Notes: generated by a model from the letters alone, not told the origin. A stretch of 64,000 nt of DNA from Actomonas aquatica (GCF_019679435.2 NZ_CP139781.1:2728001-2792000), one strand, 5' to 3'. Shown: positions 9,163 to 18,723, counted from the stretch's first letter. Numbers and translations are program-made.

Positions 9163-9189
9163 CGGACGGTGCGAATCGTCGGCCGCTTG
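9163..9189 (+). promoter_or_regulatory. Variant motif upstream of S9 peptidase
   Basis: CGGACGGTGCG at 9163-9173, followed by TTG at 9187-9189 (13-bp gap), lies 50-76 bp before the peptidase start. The 16-mer TTCGGACGGTGCGAAT containing it is repeated exactly upstream of the GH35-operon symporter (from 23290). Confidence 0.5.
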
Positions 9190-9238
9190 CACGAAGCGCA
9201 GCACCGTTTTGCGTGGGCTGGTTTTCCCCAAACTCCCC

Positions 9239-11269
9239 ATGCTACCCCTCTCTTCTCTGCGCCCTCGCGCGCTGCTGCTTGGTGCCTTGGCGGCCGTCAC
9301 GCTGCCCCTCTCCGCTGCGGAACGTCCGCCCGTCGCCGACTTCGCCCGCACCCCCATCATCAGCCAGGCGCGCCTCTCGCCCAATGGCGAAGCCCTCGCC
9401 TTCACCCGCGACTACGGCGGCCAGCAGCACCTCTGCGTGCTCGACCTCACCACCGACCAAATCACCCGCTTCAAAATCGGCTCCGTGCCCTACAACGGCA
9501 CGCCCATGCCCAAGGAAGTGCATCGCTTCCAATGGGTCGGCGACGAACGCCTCACCATCACCACCACCATTTGGGATCGCATCTTCGGCTCCGCCGCCGT
9601 CGACCGGGATGGCAAAAACTGGGTCGGCCTCACCGGCTACGAATTTGATCCCCACGGTCGCCACGCCACCCTCGCCATCGACGTCGCCCACGTCTTCAAC
9701 GACGGCACCGACCGCCTCCTCGTGCTCGACCACGGTCGCGGTTACACGCCCGGCAATCCGCACCCCGATGTGCTGGAAATCGACACCCAGTCCGGCCTGA
9801 GCAAAACGATCGAAGAAAACCCCGGCAACGTGCGCGCCTGGATGACCGATCACGAGGGGATCGTGCGACTCGGGGTCGTCCGCGACGAGGACACCCAATC
9901 CGTCATCTACCGCGATCGCGCCGACGCCGACTGGCGCACCCTGCCGCTGCCCAACCGCGGCCACGAAAAACTTCGCCCCTACGCCTTCGATCCCGACAAC
10001 GCCACGTTCTACGTCGCCGGCTTCAACGCCGAGGACCGCTGGTGCGTGCTGACCTACGACCTGGCCAACGGCACCGTCACCGAAGAGCCCATCGTGTCCG
10101 ACCCGACCTACGACGTCGTCTCCAACGGTTCCTTCAACACCTACGCCGGCATCGACCTCACGCGTCCCATTTTCTCCGCCCGCACCCAGTCCCTGCTCGG
10201 CATCGCCTACACCGCCGACTTCCCCCGCGTGAAGTGGCTCGACCCGGAATTCGCCACCATCCAGGCCGCCGTCGATCGCGCCCGCGCCGGCCGCGTGAAC
10301 GTGCTCGTCAACCAATCCCGCGACGACCAACGCCTGCTTTTCTTCTCCTACTCCGACCGCGACCCCGGATCCTACTTCCTACTCGATCGCACGGCCCGAT
10401 CCTTCAAGCCCCTCGGCGCCCGCATGGACTGGATCGATCCCGCCGCCATGTCGCCTTCCATGGGTATTTCCTACGAGGCGCGCGACGGCACGACCATCCA
10501 CGGCTACCTCACCCTGCCAGCCGGCCATAAGCCCAAAAACCTTCCGCTCGTGGTCCTCCCCCACGGCGGCCCCTGGGTGCGTGACAACTGGGGCTTCGAT
10601 CCGATCGTGCAACTCATCGCCAGCCGCGGTTACGCCGTTCTGCAGATGAACTACCGCGGCTCCAAGGGCTACGGCTCCGCCTTCGAATGGCTGGGCAAAC
10701 AAAACATCGGTCGCGGCATTCAGGACGACATCGAGGATGCCACCCGCTGGGCTATTCGGGCCAAGGTCGCCGACCCCAAACGCATCGCCATCGCCGGCGG
10801 CAGCTACGGCGGCTACTCCGCCCTCTTCGCCCTCGGCAAATCCCCCGACCTCTACGCCTGCGGCATCTCCCTCAACGGCGTGACCGACTGGGAAGCGATC
10901 TTCGACCGCGCCGACAAAGACCGCGACCGCGCCGCCGCCCGCAAGACCTGGGTCGAGCGCATCGGCGACCCCGACGAAGACCCCGACTTCTTCCGGTCGA
11001 TTTCCCCGGTCAATTTCGGCTCCGCCATCAAGGCCCCCGTGCTCATCATCCAGGGTCGCCAGGACAAGACCGTGCCGCTCCGCCAGGCCCGCCGCATGTA
11101 TGACGCGCTCGGCAAATCAAAGGGCGACTCCGAGCTGCTTTGGCTGCGCAAGTCCGGCCACTCGCTCAGCAACGAAAGCGAACGCACCGAAGCCTTCGCA
11201 GCCATCGTTGCCTTCCTCGAGAAACACCTCGGCCCCGGCGTGCCTTACCAACCCACCAACACGCCCTGA
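9239..11269 (+). CDS. S9-family prolyl oligopeptidase-like peptidase
   Basis: From the ATG at 9239 the protein has 676 residues: a signal peptide (LLLGALAAVTLPLSAAE), a beta-propeller region (about 30-410) and an alpha/beta-hydrolase domain. The catalytic triad is visible as Ser522 in GGSYGGY, Asp609 in GRQDKTVP and His641 in KSGHSLSN. The oxyanion/PHGGPWVRD block precedes the nucleophile, as is usual for S9 peptidases (dipeptidyl- or acylaminoacyl-peptidase type). It is predicted periplasmic and would trim peptides. The pectin neighbourhood is not an obvious match for this role, although its promoter carries a variant of the shared motif. The earlier in-frame starts (9131) precede non-protein-like sequence. 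Confidence 0.9.
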   Translation: MLPLSSLRPRALLLGALAAVTLPLSAAERPPVADFARTPIISQARLSPNGEALAFTRDYGGQQHLCVLDLTTDQITRFKIGSVPYNGTPMPKEVHRFQWVGDERLTITTTIWDRIFGSAAVDRDGKNWVGLTGYEFDPHGRHATLAIDVAHVFNDGTDRLLVLDHGRGYTPGNPHPDVLEIDTQSGLSKTIEENPGNVRAWMTDHEGIVRLGVVRDEDTQSVIYRDRADADWRTLPLPNRGHEKLRPYAFDPDNATFYVAGFNAEDRWCVLTYDLANGTVTEEPIVSDPTYDVVSNGSFNTYAGIDLTRPIFSARTQSLLGIAYTADFPRVKWLDPEFATIQAAVDRARAGRVNVLVNQSRDDQRLLFFSYSDRDPGSYFLLDRTARSFKPLGARMDWIDPAAMSPSMGISYEARDGTTIHGYLTLPAGHKPKNLPLVVLPHGGPWVRDNWGFDPIVQLIASRGYAVLQMNYRGSKGYGSAFEWLGKQNIGRGIQDDIEDATRWAIRAKVADPKRIAIAGGSYGGYSALFALGKSPDLYACGISLNGVTDWEAIFDRADKDRDRAAARKTWVERIGDPDEDPDFFRSISPVNFGSAIKAPVLIIQGRQDKTVPLRQARRMYDALGKSKGDSELLWLRKSGHSLSNESERTEAFAAIVAFLEKHLGPGVPYQPTNTP

Positions 11270-11315
11270 CCGCACTCCCACGCCGGACTTCGCGCGCGCG
11301 CTCGCCCGCCGCCAC

Positions 11316-12572
11316 TCACCGATTGCACCAACCGTGCTCGAGCGCCTGCCGCCAGCGCGGCACCGCATCGGCGTAACCCGCCGCCGCCACATACGCCTCG
11401 TCGAGCCACGGCTTGCTGCCGCCTTCCACTTCGTCGAAGAAATCGTGCACCAGCACGTCGGCCACATGCACCACCATCGCGGTGCCGAGCGCCGGCGGCT
11501 CCTGACGCACCGGCGCATGATGCCAGGCCACCCCCTGCACCACCGGCAGACTGAGTCCCCACAACGCAAACAGATAGCCGCCCACATCGGCGTGCGTGCA
11601 GCCATGCACCTCACGCTCGAGAACCGCCACCGCCTCCGCCCGCGCTTGGGCATCGGCGATGATCTGTTTGGTGCGCCCCGGGAAATTCATCGCCAGCACG
11701 AGCTTGCCGGCGTCGTGCAACAGCCCCGCCGTCGTCGACTCTTTCACGACCGCGCGCGGCAGTCCCTCCAGCTCCGCCAGATCCCGCGCCGCCGCACTTA
11801 CCCGCAGGCTGTGTTGCCAGAGCGATTCGATCTCGCTCTCCGGCACGCCCTGCCGCTGCACCTGCTCGGTCAGGCCATTGAGCACCACCAGTGAGCGAAT
11901 CATCTCCACGCCCAGATACGCCACCGCTTCCTGCGCCGTCTCCAGCTCCCGCGCCAGACCGAAGTAGGCGGAATTCACCACCTTCAGCACCTGCGCGGTC
12001 ATGGCCAGATCGCGACCGATCAACTCGCCGATTTCCTCCACCGACGCCCGGTTGTTGCGCAGCCGCTGTTCCAGTTCCTGACACAGTTGCGGCGGACTGG
12101 GCAGCCGCTGAATCCGCCCCACCAAGGCCGTGATCGCCGGATCCCGCACCGCAAACACGATCGAGGTCGCATACTCCAGCGTCGCGCGCAGCGTCGCCGT
12201 CTCACAGGGCTTTTCCAAAAACCGGTGGGTGATCTCCACACACTGCGCCACCAGACGGTCATCCGCCTGCCCGGATAAAATGATCCGCACCGTCGCCGGA
12301 TACCGTTCCCGCACCGCGCGCAAAAACTCCGCCCCGCTCATGCCTGGCATCATCATGTCCGACACCACCACATCAAACGGCCCTTCCGCCTCCATGAGCG
12401 CCAGTGCCTCCGCGCCACTGCCGGCGTAGGCCGCCCGCCATTCCCCCCGCAGGCCATGCATGCTCCGCCGCAACCCCGCCAGCAGCATGGGCTCATCATC
12501 CACAAACAAAACGGTGCGCATGGTATTCACCTGCGCGTCGCCATGGTGGAGGGCGGTCAAAGGGGTCGTCAT
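11316..12572 (-). CDS. Response regulator with HDOD output domain
   Basis: A 418-residue two-domain signalling protein. Residues 19-135 form a receiver with the acidic pair VDDE, the phospho-acceptor Asp72 in SDMMMPG and the conserved Lys in FLEKP. Residues about 145-345 form an HDOD domain (RIQRLPSPPQLCQEL, VLKVVNSAYFGL, TTAGLLHDAGKLVL, VHGCTHADVGGYLF), a family implicated in signalling but usually without phosphodiesterase activity. Its ATG overlaps the stop of the upstream kinase gene (ATGA, 12569-12572), so the two are translationally coupled and the kinase is the probable phosphodonor. A later in-frame Met18 is an alternative start. Confidence 0.9.
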   Translation of the reverse strand: MTTPLTALHHGDAQVNTMRTVLFVDDEPMLLAGLRRSMHGLRGEWRAAYAGSGAEALALMEAEGPFDVVVSDMMMPGMSGAEFLRAVRERYPATVRIILSGQADDRLVAQCVEITHRFLEKPCETATLRATLEYATSIVFAVRDPAITALVGRIQRLPSPPQLCQELEQRLRNNRASVEEIGELIGRDLAMTAQVLKVVNSAYFGLARELETAQEAVAYLGVEMIRSLVVLNGLTEQVQRQGVPESEIESLWQHSLRVSAAARDLAELEGLPRAVVKESTTAGLLHDAGKLVLAMNFPGRTKQIIADAQARAEAVAVLEREVHGCTHADVGGYLFALWGLSLPVVQGVAWHHAPVRQEPPALGTAMVVHVADVLVHDFFDEVEGGSKPWLDEAYVAAAGYADAVPRWRQALEHGWCNR

Positions 12573-13879
12573 GGGTTTAAGTCGGTCTCAACCGACGGCA
12601 GAAATATATGAAACGCCGCGCCCGCCCCCAGCGCACTCTCGACTTCGATCCGACCTTCCAGCCGCCGCACCAGCTGCTGCACCAACGCCAATCCCAGCCC
12701 CGTGCCGCAACCTTCGGCCTTGGTGGTGAAAAACGGCTCAAACAGTCGCGCCCGCGTGACCTCGTCCATCCCGTGCCCTTCATCGCGCACCGTCAAACGC
12801 ACCTCCCGGTGCACGTCCGGACGCGCCTCGGCCAGCTCCGCTGACTCCACGATCACAACGATCCGCCCTTGCGGCGGTGACGCGTCCCGGGCGTTGATCA
12901 CGAGGTTGCTCACGATCTGTCGCAGCCGCCCGAGATGGCTGTTCACCCAGACCTCCTCCTCCGGCAGGATCAACTCCAGTTTGTGCTCATGCGCCAGCAT
13001 GGGCCGCAACAAGGTCGCACAGCCGCGCACCGCCCGCCCCAGCTCCACCGGCTCGAGTTCGTCGGCTCCGTCCCGGCGGCTGAACCCCATCAACTCCTTC
13101 GTCATCTCCGCCGCCCGACTGGCCGCGTCTTCGATCATGGCCAGACTCTTCGCCGGCTCAAACAAGGCCGAGTCCCGCGCCAGGGTAAGCACCACCGACA
13201 ACAAGTTGTTCACGTCATGCGTAACCCCGGCCGTGAACTCACCCACCACCGCCAGCCGCTGCGCGTGCTCCAGCCGCGACCGCAACAGATCCCGCTCCGC
13301 CGTCTGCAAATCATATTGCCGCAGCGCCTGCTCCAGACTGCGCACCAAGTCCGCCTTTTCACAGGGTTTCAGCAGCAGCCGGAAGACGTGCCCTTCATTC
13401 ACCGCCGCGAGCGCCGTGTTCATGTCCGCCTGCCCGGTCAGCATCACCCGCACACAGTCCGGTTGTTGCGCCCCCACCGCTGCCAACAGCGCCGCGCCCG
13501 TTATCCCCGGCATGTGCATATCGGCCACCACCACGTGAAACACTTCGTGCTGCAGCCGCGCCAACGCGACCCGCGGATCGGTCTCATAAACGATATCCCA
13601 GGTCGCACCACTCGCGCGCAATCCGCGCCGGATCCCCTCCAACACCAGTCGCTCGTCATCGACAAACAGGATGCGACGCGACGGCTCCACCACCGCCACC
13701 GTCGACGGCAACGGCTTCGCGGCGACAGGCTCCGCCATCTCCGGGCGGGCGGTTGCCTCGCTCGGGGTATCCTCAACAGGCACCGCGGCGTCGGGGGTCA
13801 CCTTGCTCCTATCGGCCCCCTTCCGCTCGCCCTTCAGTGCAAAGCGAATCGCACAATCACCCGCCCACCCTACGTGCAT
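12569..13879 (-). CDS. Hybrid receiver-histidine kinase
   Basis: The 436-residue protein begins with a ~65-residue linker, then a receiver domain (phospho-acceptor Asp120 in VADMHMPG, Lys in LLKPCEK). After a short coiled coil (QTAERDLLRSRLEHAQRL) comes a histidine kinase core with His221 in GVTHDVNNLL, the N box NLVINARDA, G1 DEGHGM and G2 GTGLGLALV. No membrane segments, so it is cytosolic; an N-terminal receiver fused to a kinase suggests it relays a signal from another kinase. It is translated just ahead of, and overlapping, the HDOD response regulator. It faces the PAS kinase operon divergently across 77 bp. Confidence 0.9.
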   Translation of the reverse strand: MHVGWAGDCAIRFALKGERKGADRSKVTPDAAVPVEDTPSEATARPEMAEPVAAKPLPSTVAVVEPSRRILFVDDERLVLEGIRRGLRASGATWDIVYETDPRVALARLQHEVFHVVVADMHMPGITGAALLAAVGAQQPDCVRVMLTGQADMNTALAAVNEGHVFRLLLKPCEKADLVRSLEQALRQYDLQTAERDLLRSRLEHAQRLAVVGEFTAGVTHDVNNLLSVVLTLARDSALFEPAKSLAMIEDAASRAAEMTKELMGFSRRDGADELEPVELGRAVRGCATLLRPMLAHEHKLELILPEEEVWVNSHLGRLRQIVSNLVINARDASPPQGRIVVIVESAELAEARPDVHREVRLTVRDEGHGMDEVTRARLFEPFFTTKAEGCGTGLGLALVQQLVRRLEGRIEVESALGAGAAFHIFLPSVETDLNP

Positions 13880-13956
13880 CCACCCGGTTCAATACGCGCC
13901 CAAGTGTGCCGATAAGATCGATTAGACCGGCCACCTCGGCCCAATCCCACAAATCC

Positions 13957-15702
13957 ATGCCCACGCAGCTCCCCGCCTTCTGCGATGGCCGCTCGCTCGG
14001 ACCCGATGAGGTCACGGCAGACAACGCCGTGGTCCGGGCCCTGTTTACCGCAGCCGCCAGCGCCCCCTCGCTCATCGCCCTCTTTCATCGCGATACGCTG
14101 CAACTGGCGTTTCTCAACAGCGTTGGCCGCAGCTGGCTCCTGCCTGATGACGACGGCGACCCCGCCCGCATCAGCCTCACCGACATCATCTCGCTCGAAA
14201 ACAACGAGGACATCCGGGACGCCATCCTGCTGCGGGCCGAGTTCTTCGGCGCCTGGCGTGGCCGCTGCAAACTGCGCGACACCTGGGGCAGCGAGATCCC
14301 CGCCTTCGCCACCGTCGCCATCCACGCCGCCCCCGACTCCCCGACCCCGACCGACATCGGTGCCACCAATGCGTGGGTGAGCGTGCACGCCGTGCAAGCC
14401 AAGGGCACCGGCAACCCCGACCGCATTTTCACCGAAGACACCGAGCTGCTGCACGCCCTGCTCGAGACCCTGCCCGACGCCGTCTATTTCAAAGACCGCC
14501 ACAGCCGCTTCATCCGCGTGAGCCGCTCCCTCGCCGACAAAGACGGCAGCGCCGACCCCGCCGCTCTCGTGGGCAAAACCGATTTCGACCGTTTTAAGCC
14601 CGACCACGCCCAAGCCGCCTACGAGGACGAGCAACGCATCATTCGCACCGAAGACGCCCTGCTCAATCACGAGGAAAAGGAGACCTGGACCGACGGCCGT
14701 ATCACCTGGGTCACTACATCCAAGTTCCCCCTCCGCGACCGCGAGGGCGCCATCATCGGCACCTTCGGCATTTCCCGCGACATCACTGCCCGCAAACTCG
14801 CCGAAGCCAAGGCCCGCGAACTCGAGCTCCAACTGCAACTCGCCCAAAAGCTCGAGTCCATCGGCCGCCTCGCCGCCGGCATTGCCCACGAGATCAACAC
14901 CCCCACCCAGTTCATCTCCGACAACACCCGCTTCCTCGCCGACAGCTTTCCCCAGCTCAACCAACTCGCCGCCGCGCACCGCCGTCTCGCCGAAACCATC
15001 CAAAGCGGCGCCGATGCCGCCACCATTCGCGCCACCCTCGCCGAGACCACCGCCACCATCGATCGCGAGGAGGTCGACTTCCTCCTCGACGAAGTGCCCC
15101 GCACGCTGGAGCAGACCCTCGAGGGCCTCGGCCGCATCGCCCGCATCGTGCGCTCCCTCAAGGAATTCTCCCACCCCAATCCACCGGAGCCCAAACCCGT
15201 CGACCTGCGCCACGTCATCGAGACCACCATCACCGTCTCGCGCCACGAGTGGAAATACGTCTCCACCGTCGATACCGATTTCGACCCCGAGCTGCCACCC
15301 GTGCCCTGCGTGGTCGATTCCTTCAACCAGGTCATGCTCAACCTCCTGGTCAACGCCGCCCACGCCATAGCCGACAATACCGCCGCCCGCCCCGCCGGCG
15401 AACTGGGCCGCATCACCGTGCGCACCCGCCGCGCCGGCGACTACGCCGTGATCGAGGTGGCCGACACCGGCGCCGGCATCCCCCCCGCGGTGCAGCCGCA
15501 GATCTTCGAACCCTTCTTCACCACCAAGGAAGTTGGCAAAGGCACCGGGCAAGGCCTCGCCATCGTGCACACCGTCGTCGTGAACCTCCACGGCGGCAGC
15601 ATCGATTTCACCACCGCTCCCGGCGAGGGCACCACCTTCCGCATCCTGCTGCCACTCCATCCTCCGGCGAACCACGCCGCCGCCGCCGACTCCACGCCAT
15701 GA
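13957..15702 (+). CDS. PAS-domain sensor histidine kinase
   Basis: Starting at ATG 13957 gives 581 residues with no membrane helices: a PAS-like region (about 30-148), a second clear PAS domain (about 163-280, ALLETLPDAVYFKDRHSRFIRV to GTFGISRDITARK), a coiled coil, and a kinase core with His311 in GIAHEINTPTQFI, N box NLLVNAAHAI, G1 DTGAGIP and G2 GTGQGLAIVHTVV. It is a soluble sensor, possibly detecting a small ligand or redox state through PAS. Its stop overlaps the start of the response regulator downstream (ATGA at 15699-15702), indicating a cognate pair. The frame is open upstream but that sequence overlaps the divergent gene. Confidence 0.9.
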   Translation: MPTQLPAFCDGRSLGPDEVTADNAVVRALFTAAASAPSLIALFHRDTLQLAFLNSVGRSWLLPDDDGDPARISLTDIISLENNEDIRDAILLRAEFFGAWRGRCKLRDTWGSEIPAFATVAIHAAPDSPTPTDIGATNAWVSVHAVQAKGTGNPDRIFTEDTELLHALLETLPDAVYFKDRHSRFIRVSRSLADKDGSADPAALVGKTDFDRFKPDHAQAAYEDEQRIIRTEDALLNHEEKETWTDGRITWVTTSKFPLRDREGAIIGTFGISRDITARKLAEAKARELELQLQLAQKLESIGRLAAGIAHEINTPTQFISDNTRFLADSFPQLNQLAAAHRRLAETIQSGADAATIRATLAETTATIDREEVDFLLDEVPRTLEQTLEGLGRIARIVRSLKEFSHPNPPEPKPVDLRHVIETTITVSRHEWKYVSTVDTDFDPELPPVPCVVDSFNQVMLNLLVNAAHAIADNTAARPAGELGRITVRTRRAGDYAVIEVADTGAGIPPAVQPQIFEPFFTTKEVGKGTGQGLAIVHTVVVNLHGGSIDFTTAPGEGTTFRILLPLHPPANHAAAADSTP

Positions 15703-16913
15703 ACCGCCGCCTGCTCTTCGTCGACGACGACCCGCTCATCCTCTCGGCCTTTCGCCGCAATCTGCGCCGCGACTTTGCCTTCGACACCGCCATCGGTGGC
15801 GCCGAAGCCCTCGCCTTGCTCGACTCCGGCCAGACCTACGCCGCCATCCTGGCCGACATGCGCATGCCCGGTCTCGACGGCGTGGAGTTGCTCGAAATCG
15901 TGCGTAAGCGTTTTCCGGATACGGTGCGCATGATGCTCACCGGCAACGCCGATCAAGGCACCGCCATCGAGGCCATCAACCGCGGCCATATCTTTCGTTT
16001 CCTCAACAAGCCCGCCGATCCCGACGTCCTGCATCAGGCGCTGGAGGATGCCATCGCTCAACACGCGCTCATCCGCGCCGAACGCGATCTGCTCGAACAC
16101 ACCCTCGCCGGCAGCATCAAGCTGCTCACCGACGTGCTCGCCATGGTCTCGCCCGAGGCCCTCGGTCGCGGTCAACGCCTGCGCGATTCCATGGGCCCCT
16201 TTGCCCGCGCCGTCGGGGCCGAGTCCATTTGGGAACTGGAGCTCGGCGCGCTGCTGTCCTCCCTCGGCTGCACCGCCCTGCCGCCCGCCCTGCTGCAGAA
16301 ACTCCGCGAGGGCGATCCACTCACCGTCGCCGAAGCCAACCTCCGCCGGCGCATCCCGGAGATGGGTCACGACCTACTCGCGCCCATCCCTCGCCTCGAA
16401 GGGGTCGCCCAAATCGTGCTGCACCAACACCTGCGCTTCGACGGTCGCGGCAGCCCGCCCGATGCCCCAGCCGGTCGCGACATTCCGCTCGGCGCCCGCA
16501 TGCTCAAAATTCTCCACGATCGACTCGACCTGGAAGCCGACGGCGTGGTCAAGCGCCAGGCCTTCCAAACCATGCAGGACTGCGAGGGTTATTATGACCC
16601 CGACTTGCTCGTGCGCTGCTTTGCCTGCTTCGGCGATTTCCTCATCAACCCGCTGTCATCGACCGCACCGATCCAGCCGCTCACTTCCGCCGGGCTCTGC
16701 CCCGGACAGATCGTGGTCTCTCCCATCACCACCAGCGAGGGTGTGGTGCTCGTCGGCTCCGGCATGCGCCTCACCGCGCCCATGGTCGATCGGATCCGCA
16801 ACCACGCCGCCATCGGCGACGTGGAGCCGCCGTTCATGGTGCAGGACGCGCCGACCGCCGAGCCGATGACAGACACGGTCGCGCCCGCCGTCGCCGTCGC
16901 TTCGGTCGACTGA
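15699..16913 (+). CDS. Response regulator with degenerate HD-type output domain
   Basis: The 404-residue protein has an N-terminal receiver (residues 3-115; Asp53 in LADMRMPG; Lys in FLNKPAD) and a helical C-terminal region (about 130-330) laid out like HD-GYP/RpfG-type domains. At the position where HD phosphohydrolases have LLHDIGK it reads LLSSLGCTALP (residues 185-195), so the metal-binding His-Asp is missing. A remnant of the second motif is seen in HQHLRFDGRGSPP. It is probably a non-catalytic binding or signalling domain. The ORF is coupled to the PAS kinase by a 4-base overlap. It is convergent with the following gene, with only 7 bp between stops. Confidence 0.85.
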   Translation: MNRRLLFVDDDPLILSAFRRNLRRDFAFDTAIGGAEALALLDSGQTYAAILADMRMPGLDGVELLEIVRKRFPDTVRMMLTGNADQGTAIEAINRGHIFRFLNKPADPDVLHQALEDAIAQHALIRAERDLLEHTLAGSIKLLTDVLAMVSPEALGRGQRLRDSMGPFARAVGAESIWELELGALLSSLGCTALPPALLQKLREGDPLTVAEANLRRRIPEMGHDLLAPIPRLEGVAQIVLHQHLRFDGRGSPPDAPAGRDIPLGARMLKILHDRLDLEADGVVKRQAFQTMQDCEGYYDPDLLVRCFACFGDFLINPLSSTAPIQPLTSAGLCPGQIVVSPITTSEGVVLVGSGMRLTAPMVDRIRNHAAIGDVEPPFMVQDAPTAEPMTDTVAPAVAVASVD

Positions 16914-16920
16914 GCACAAC

Positions 16921-18657
16921 TCAGCGCGGCGCGCGTAGTCGCATCCGTGATACAAAACTCCAGTCGCCGGTCGCGTTCTGGATCTTGATCAGGATGCGGT
17001 TTTCACCGGCGCGCAGTTTTAAGGGCACGATGTCGTCATCGAGCTTGCTGATGCGCCGCACCCATCGGTCGTGCACCAGCTCGCCGTTGAGCCAAATTTT
17101 GAGGCCTTCATCGCTGCCAATGGCCAACCATGCGTCGAGTTCCTGCGGCGACTCGAGCGCCGTCCACGCGTAACCGATGCAGTAGTCGCGCCGTTCAAAA
17201 GACTGCAGATCCACGAACCCGTGCTCATCCGCCTGCATACTGCGCCACTCCAGCTCCGTGCCGGCAACGTCCTGCTTATCGCCCGCCTGCGGCGCCACCG
17301 CCGCCGCCCCGCCGGCGGCGTCATCAAACCAATCGTGGTCGAAAGCGTTCATCTGCGACGAACGGGAAACCTTCGCCGTGTCCGCCTCAAAGGCCGACAT
17401 CATCACCACCCCATCCTCGTTCACGCCCTCCACCACCGAAAACATCTGCTCAGGCACATCCACCGGCTTGAGCACCAGCCAATCGCGCAGCGCCAGCGGG
17501 ATGGCGGCTGTGCCCTTCAGCCACGCCTGCTCCGCCGGCGTGAGCGGATCCGCCGCCGAGACCACGTGGTCGTAAGGCGCCGTGCCGGCCACGGCCTGAC
17601 CCCGCGCCACCGCCGGACTGAATCGCGCGGCCTGCACCAAAGCCTGCTCCAGCGGATGTATCCACTTCTCCGGCACACCTGCAGCCCCATCGATCCGTGC
17701 CTCGGTCGCCCGGCCATCAGCGCCCACCTCGATCTCGGCTTTGATCCGCGTGATGCCGCGCTGCCGCAGCCCATCGTCACGCAGCGGGTCGCCCACCAAC
17801 ACCGGGGCGCTTTCGCCTTCGGCAAACCAAACCGGCCGCGCCGCGTTGAGATAGTGCAACCGATCCGGCCAGCTGCTCGGCGCCGTCGGATCCGTCAGCC
17901 ACATGATTTCGTTGAGCCCATCCACGAATTCCTGGATCTCCGCGAGATCCTTGGCCGTCGACGAAACGAGCGGCACGCCTTCGCGCGAGAGCGCCACCAT
18001 CGAGATACCTTCGCGCGGCGCGAAGCGGGAGAGCGTGTTCATCCCGCGCTGGCTCATGTAGTCCGTCACCAGCCACCTCGGCTGCCCGGTCACCGCGATG
18101 CGTGCATGCTGTGCCGCGTCATGCCGCACGCCGTAAAAGAGCGCCTCGACGCGATCCCCATACATCGCCCGCAGGCGACGATAGGTCGGTTCAAAGTTAC
18201 CCAACATGCGCCACGATTCCCCGTCGTTGTGGGAGCCAAACAGCACCACCAACACCTCCGGCTCCGGCACCGCGGTCAGGTCAGCCAGGACCAGCTTGTC
18301 CTGCTCCACCCGCATCACCCGGTTCGGCAACTCCGCGGTCACGTCCCCGGCCGCGTCCGCCCAACTCGCTGCCCGCGCCGGCCGCTCGGCCATCTCCGCC
18401 CCCAAACGCGCGGCATCCTCGGGCGCCAGCCCCCGCAACAGCACCCGCTGCCCTGCGCGCGCTCCCGATTTAAAGAGCGCAAAGGGGCCGAGCACCTCGA
18501 CCGGCTTCCCTTTGATTTCGTTGCCGGCCACGTCCTGCCATTCCGGGCGCTTCGCAGCGGCCGGCGCCACGGCCACCATCACGGCAGCCAAAACCAAACC
18601 AATCGACTTCACGGCAAACACACGCTGCCACCGGGGTTGATGTAACGTTAAATTCAT
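16921..18657 (-). CDS. Secreted multidomain protein (SHD1-like, thioredoxin-like fold, TonB-C-like, carbohydrate-binding-like)
   Basis: The 578-residue protein has a long N-terminal signal peptide (VFAVKSIGLVLAAVMVAVAPAAA). By eye it contains an SHD1-like segment (RPEWQDVAGNEIKGKPVEVL, about 36-90), a thioredoxin-fold-like stretch (EPEVLVVLFGSHNDGESW to DYMSQRGMNTLSRFAPREGI, about 130-215), and a TonB-C-like strand pattern (RIKAEIEVGADGRATEARI, about 300-345). The C-terminal galactose-binding-like beta sandwich reads WLAIGSDEGLKIWLNGELVHD (about 500-578). These assignments rest on residue patterns only. The role is unknown; a periplasmic or surface protein interacting with carbohydrate is plausible. 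It is divergent from the tandem GH43 gene across a shared 165-bp region. Confidence 0.6.
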   Translation of the reverse strand: MNLTLHQPRWQRVFAVKSIGLVLAAVMVAVAPAAAKRPEWQDVAGNEIKGKPVEVLGPFALFKSGARAGQRVLLRGLAPEDAARLGAEMAERPARAASWADAAGDVTAELPNRVMRVEQDKLVLADLTAVPEPEVLVVLFGSHNDGESWRMLGNFEPTYRRLRAMYGDRVEALFYGVRHDAAQHARIAVTGQPRWLVTDYMSQRGMNTLSRFAPREGISMVALSREGVPLVSSTAKDLAEIQEFVDGLNEIMWLTDPTAPSSWPDRLHYLNAARPVWFAEGESAPVLVGDPLRDDGLRQRGITRIKAEIEVGADGRATEARIDGAAGVPEKWIHPLEQALVQAARFSPAVARGQAVAGTAPYDHVVSAADPLTPAEQAWLKGTAAIPLALRDWLVLKPVDVPEQMFSVVEGVNEDGVVMMSAFEADTAKVSRSSQMNAFDHDWFDDAAGGAAAVAPQAGDKQDVAGTELEWRSMQADEHGFVDLQSFERRDYCIGYAWTALESPQELDAWLAIGSDEGLKIWLNGELVHDRWVRRISKLDDDIVPLKLRAGENRILIKIQNATGDWSFVSRMRLRAPR

Positions 18658-18723
18658 GGGGTTGCCCGAACGAAACCGCTCACTCCGCCGACGTCAATCC
18701 ACCGCTCAGCCCTTCGATCGTGT

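Noticed and set aside
13870-15675. 601-codon open frame on the minus strand opposite the PAS kinase
   Set aside because: Gly/Val/Ala/Asp-rich composition with no domain; typical shadow of a GC-rich gene. The plus-strand frame encodes a complete kinase.
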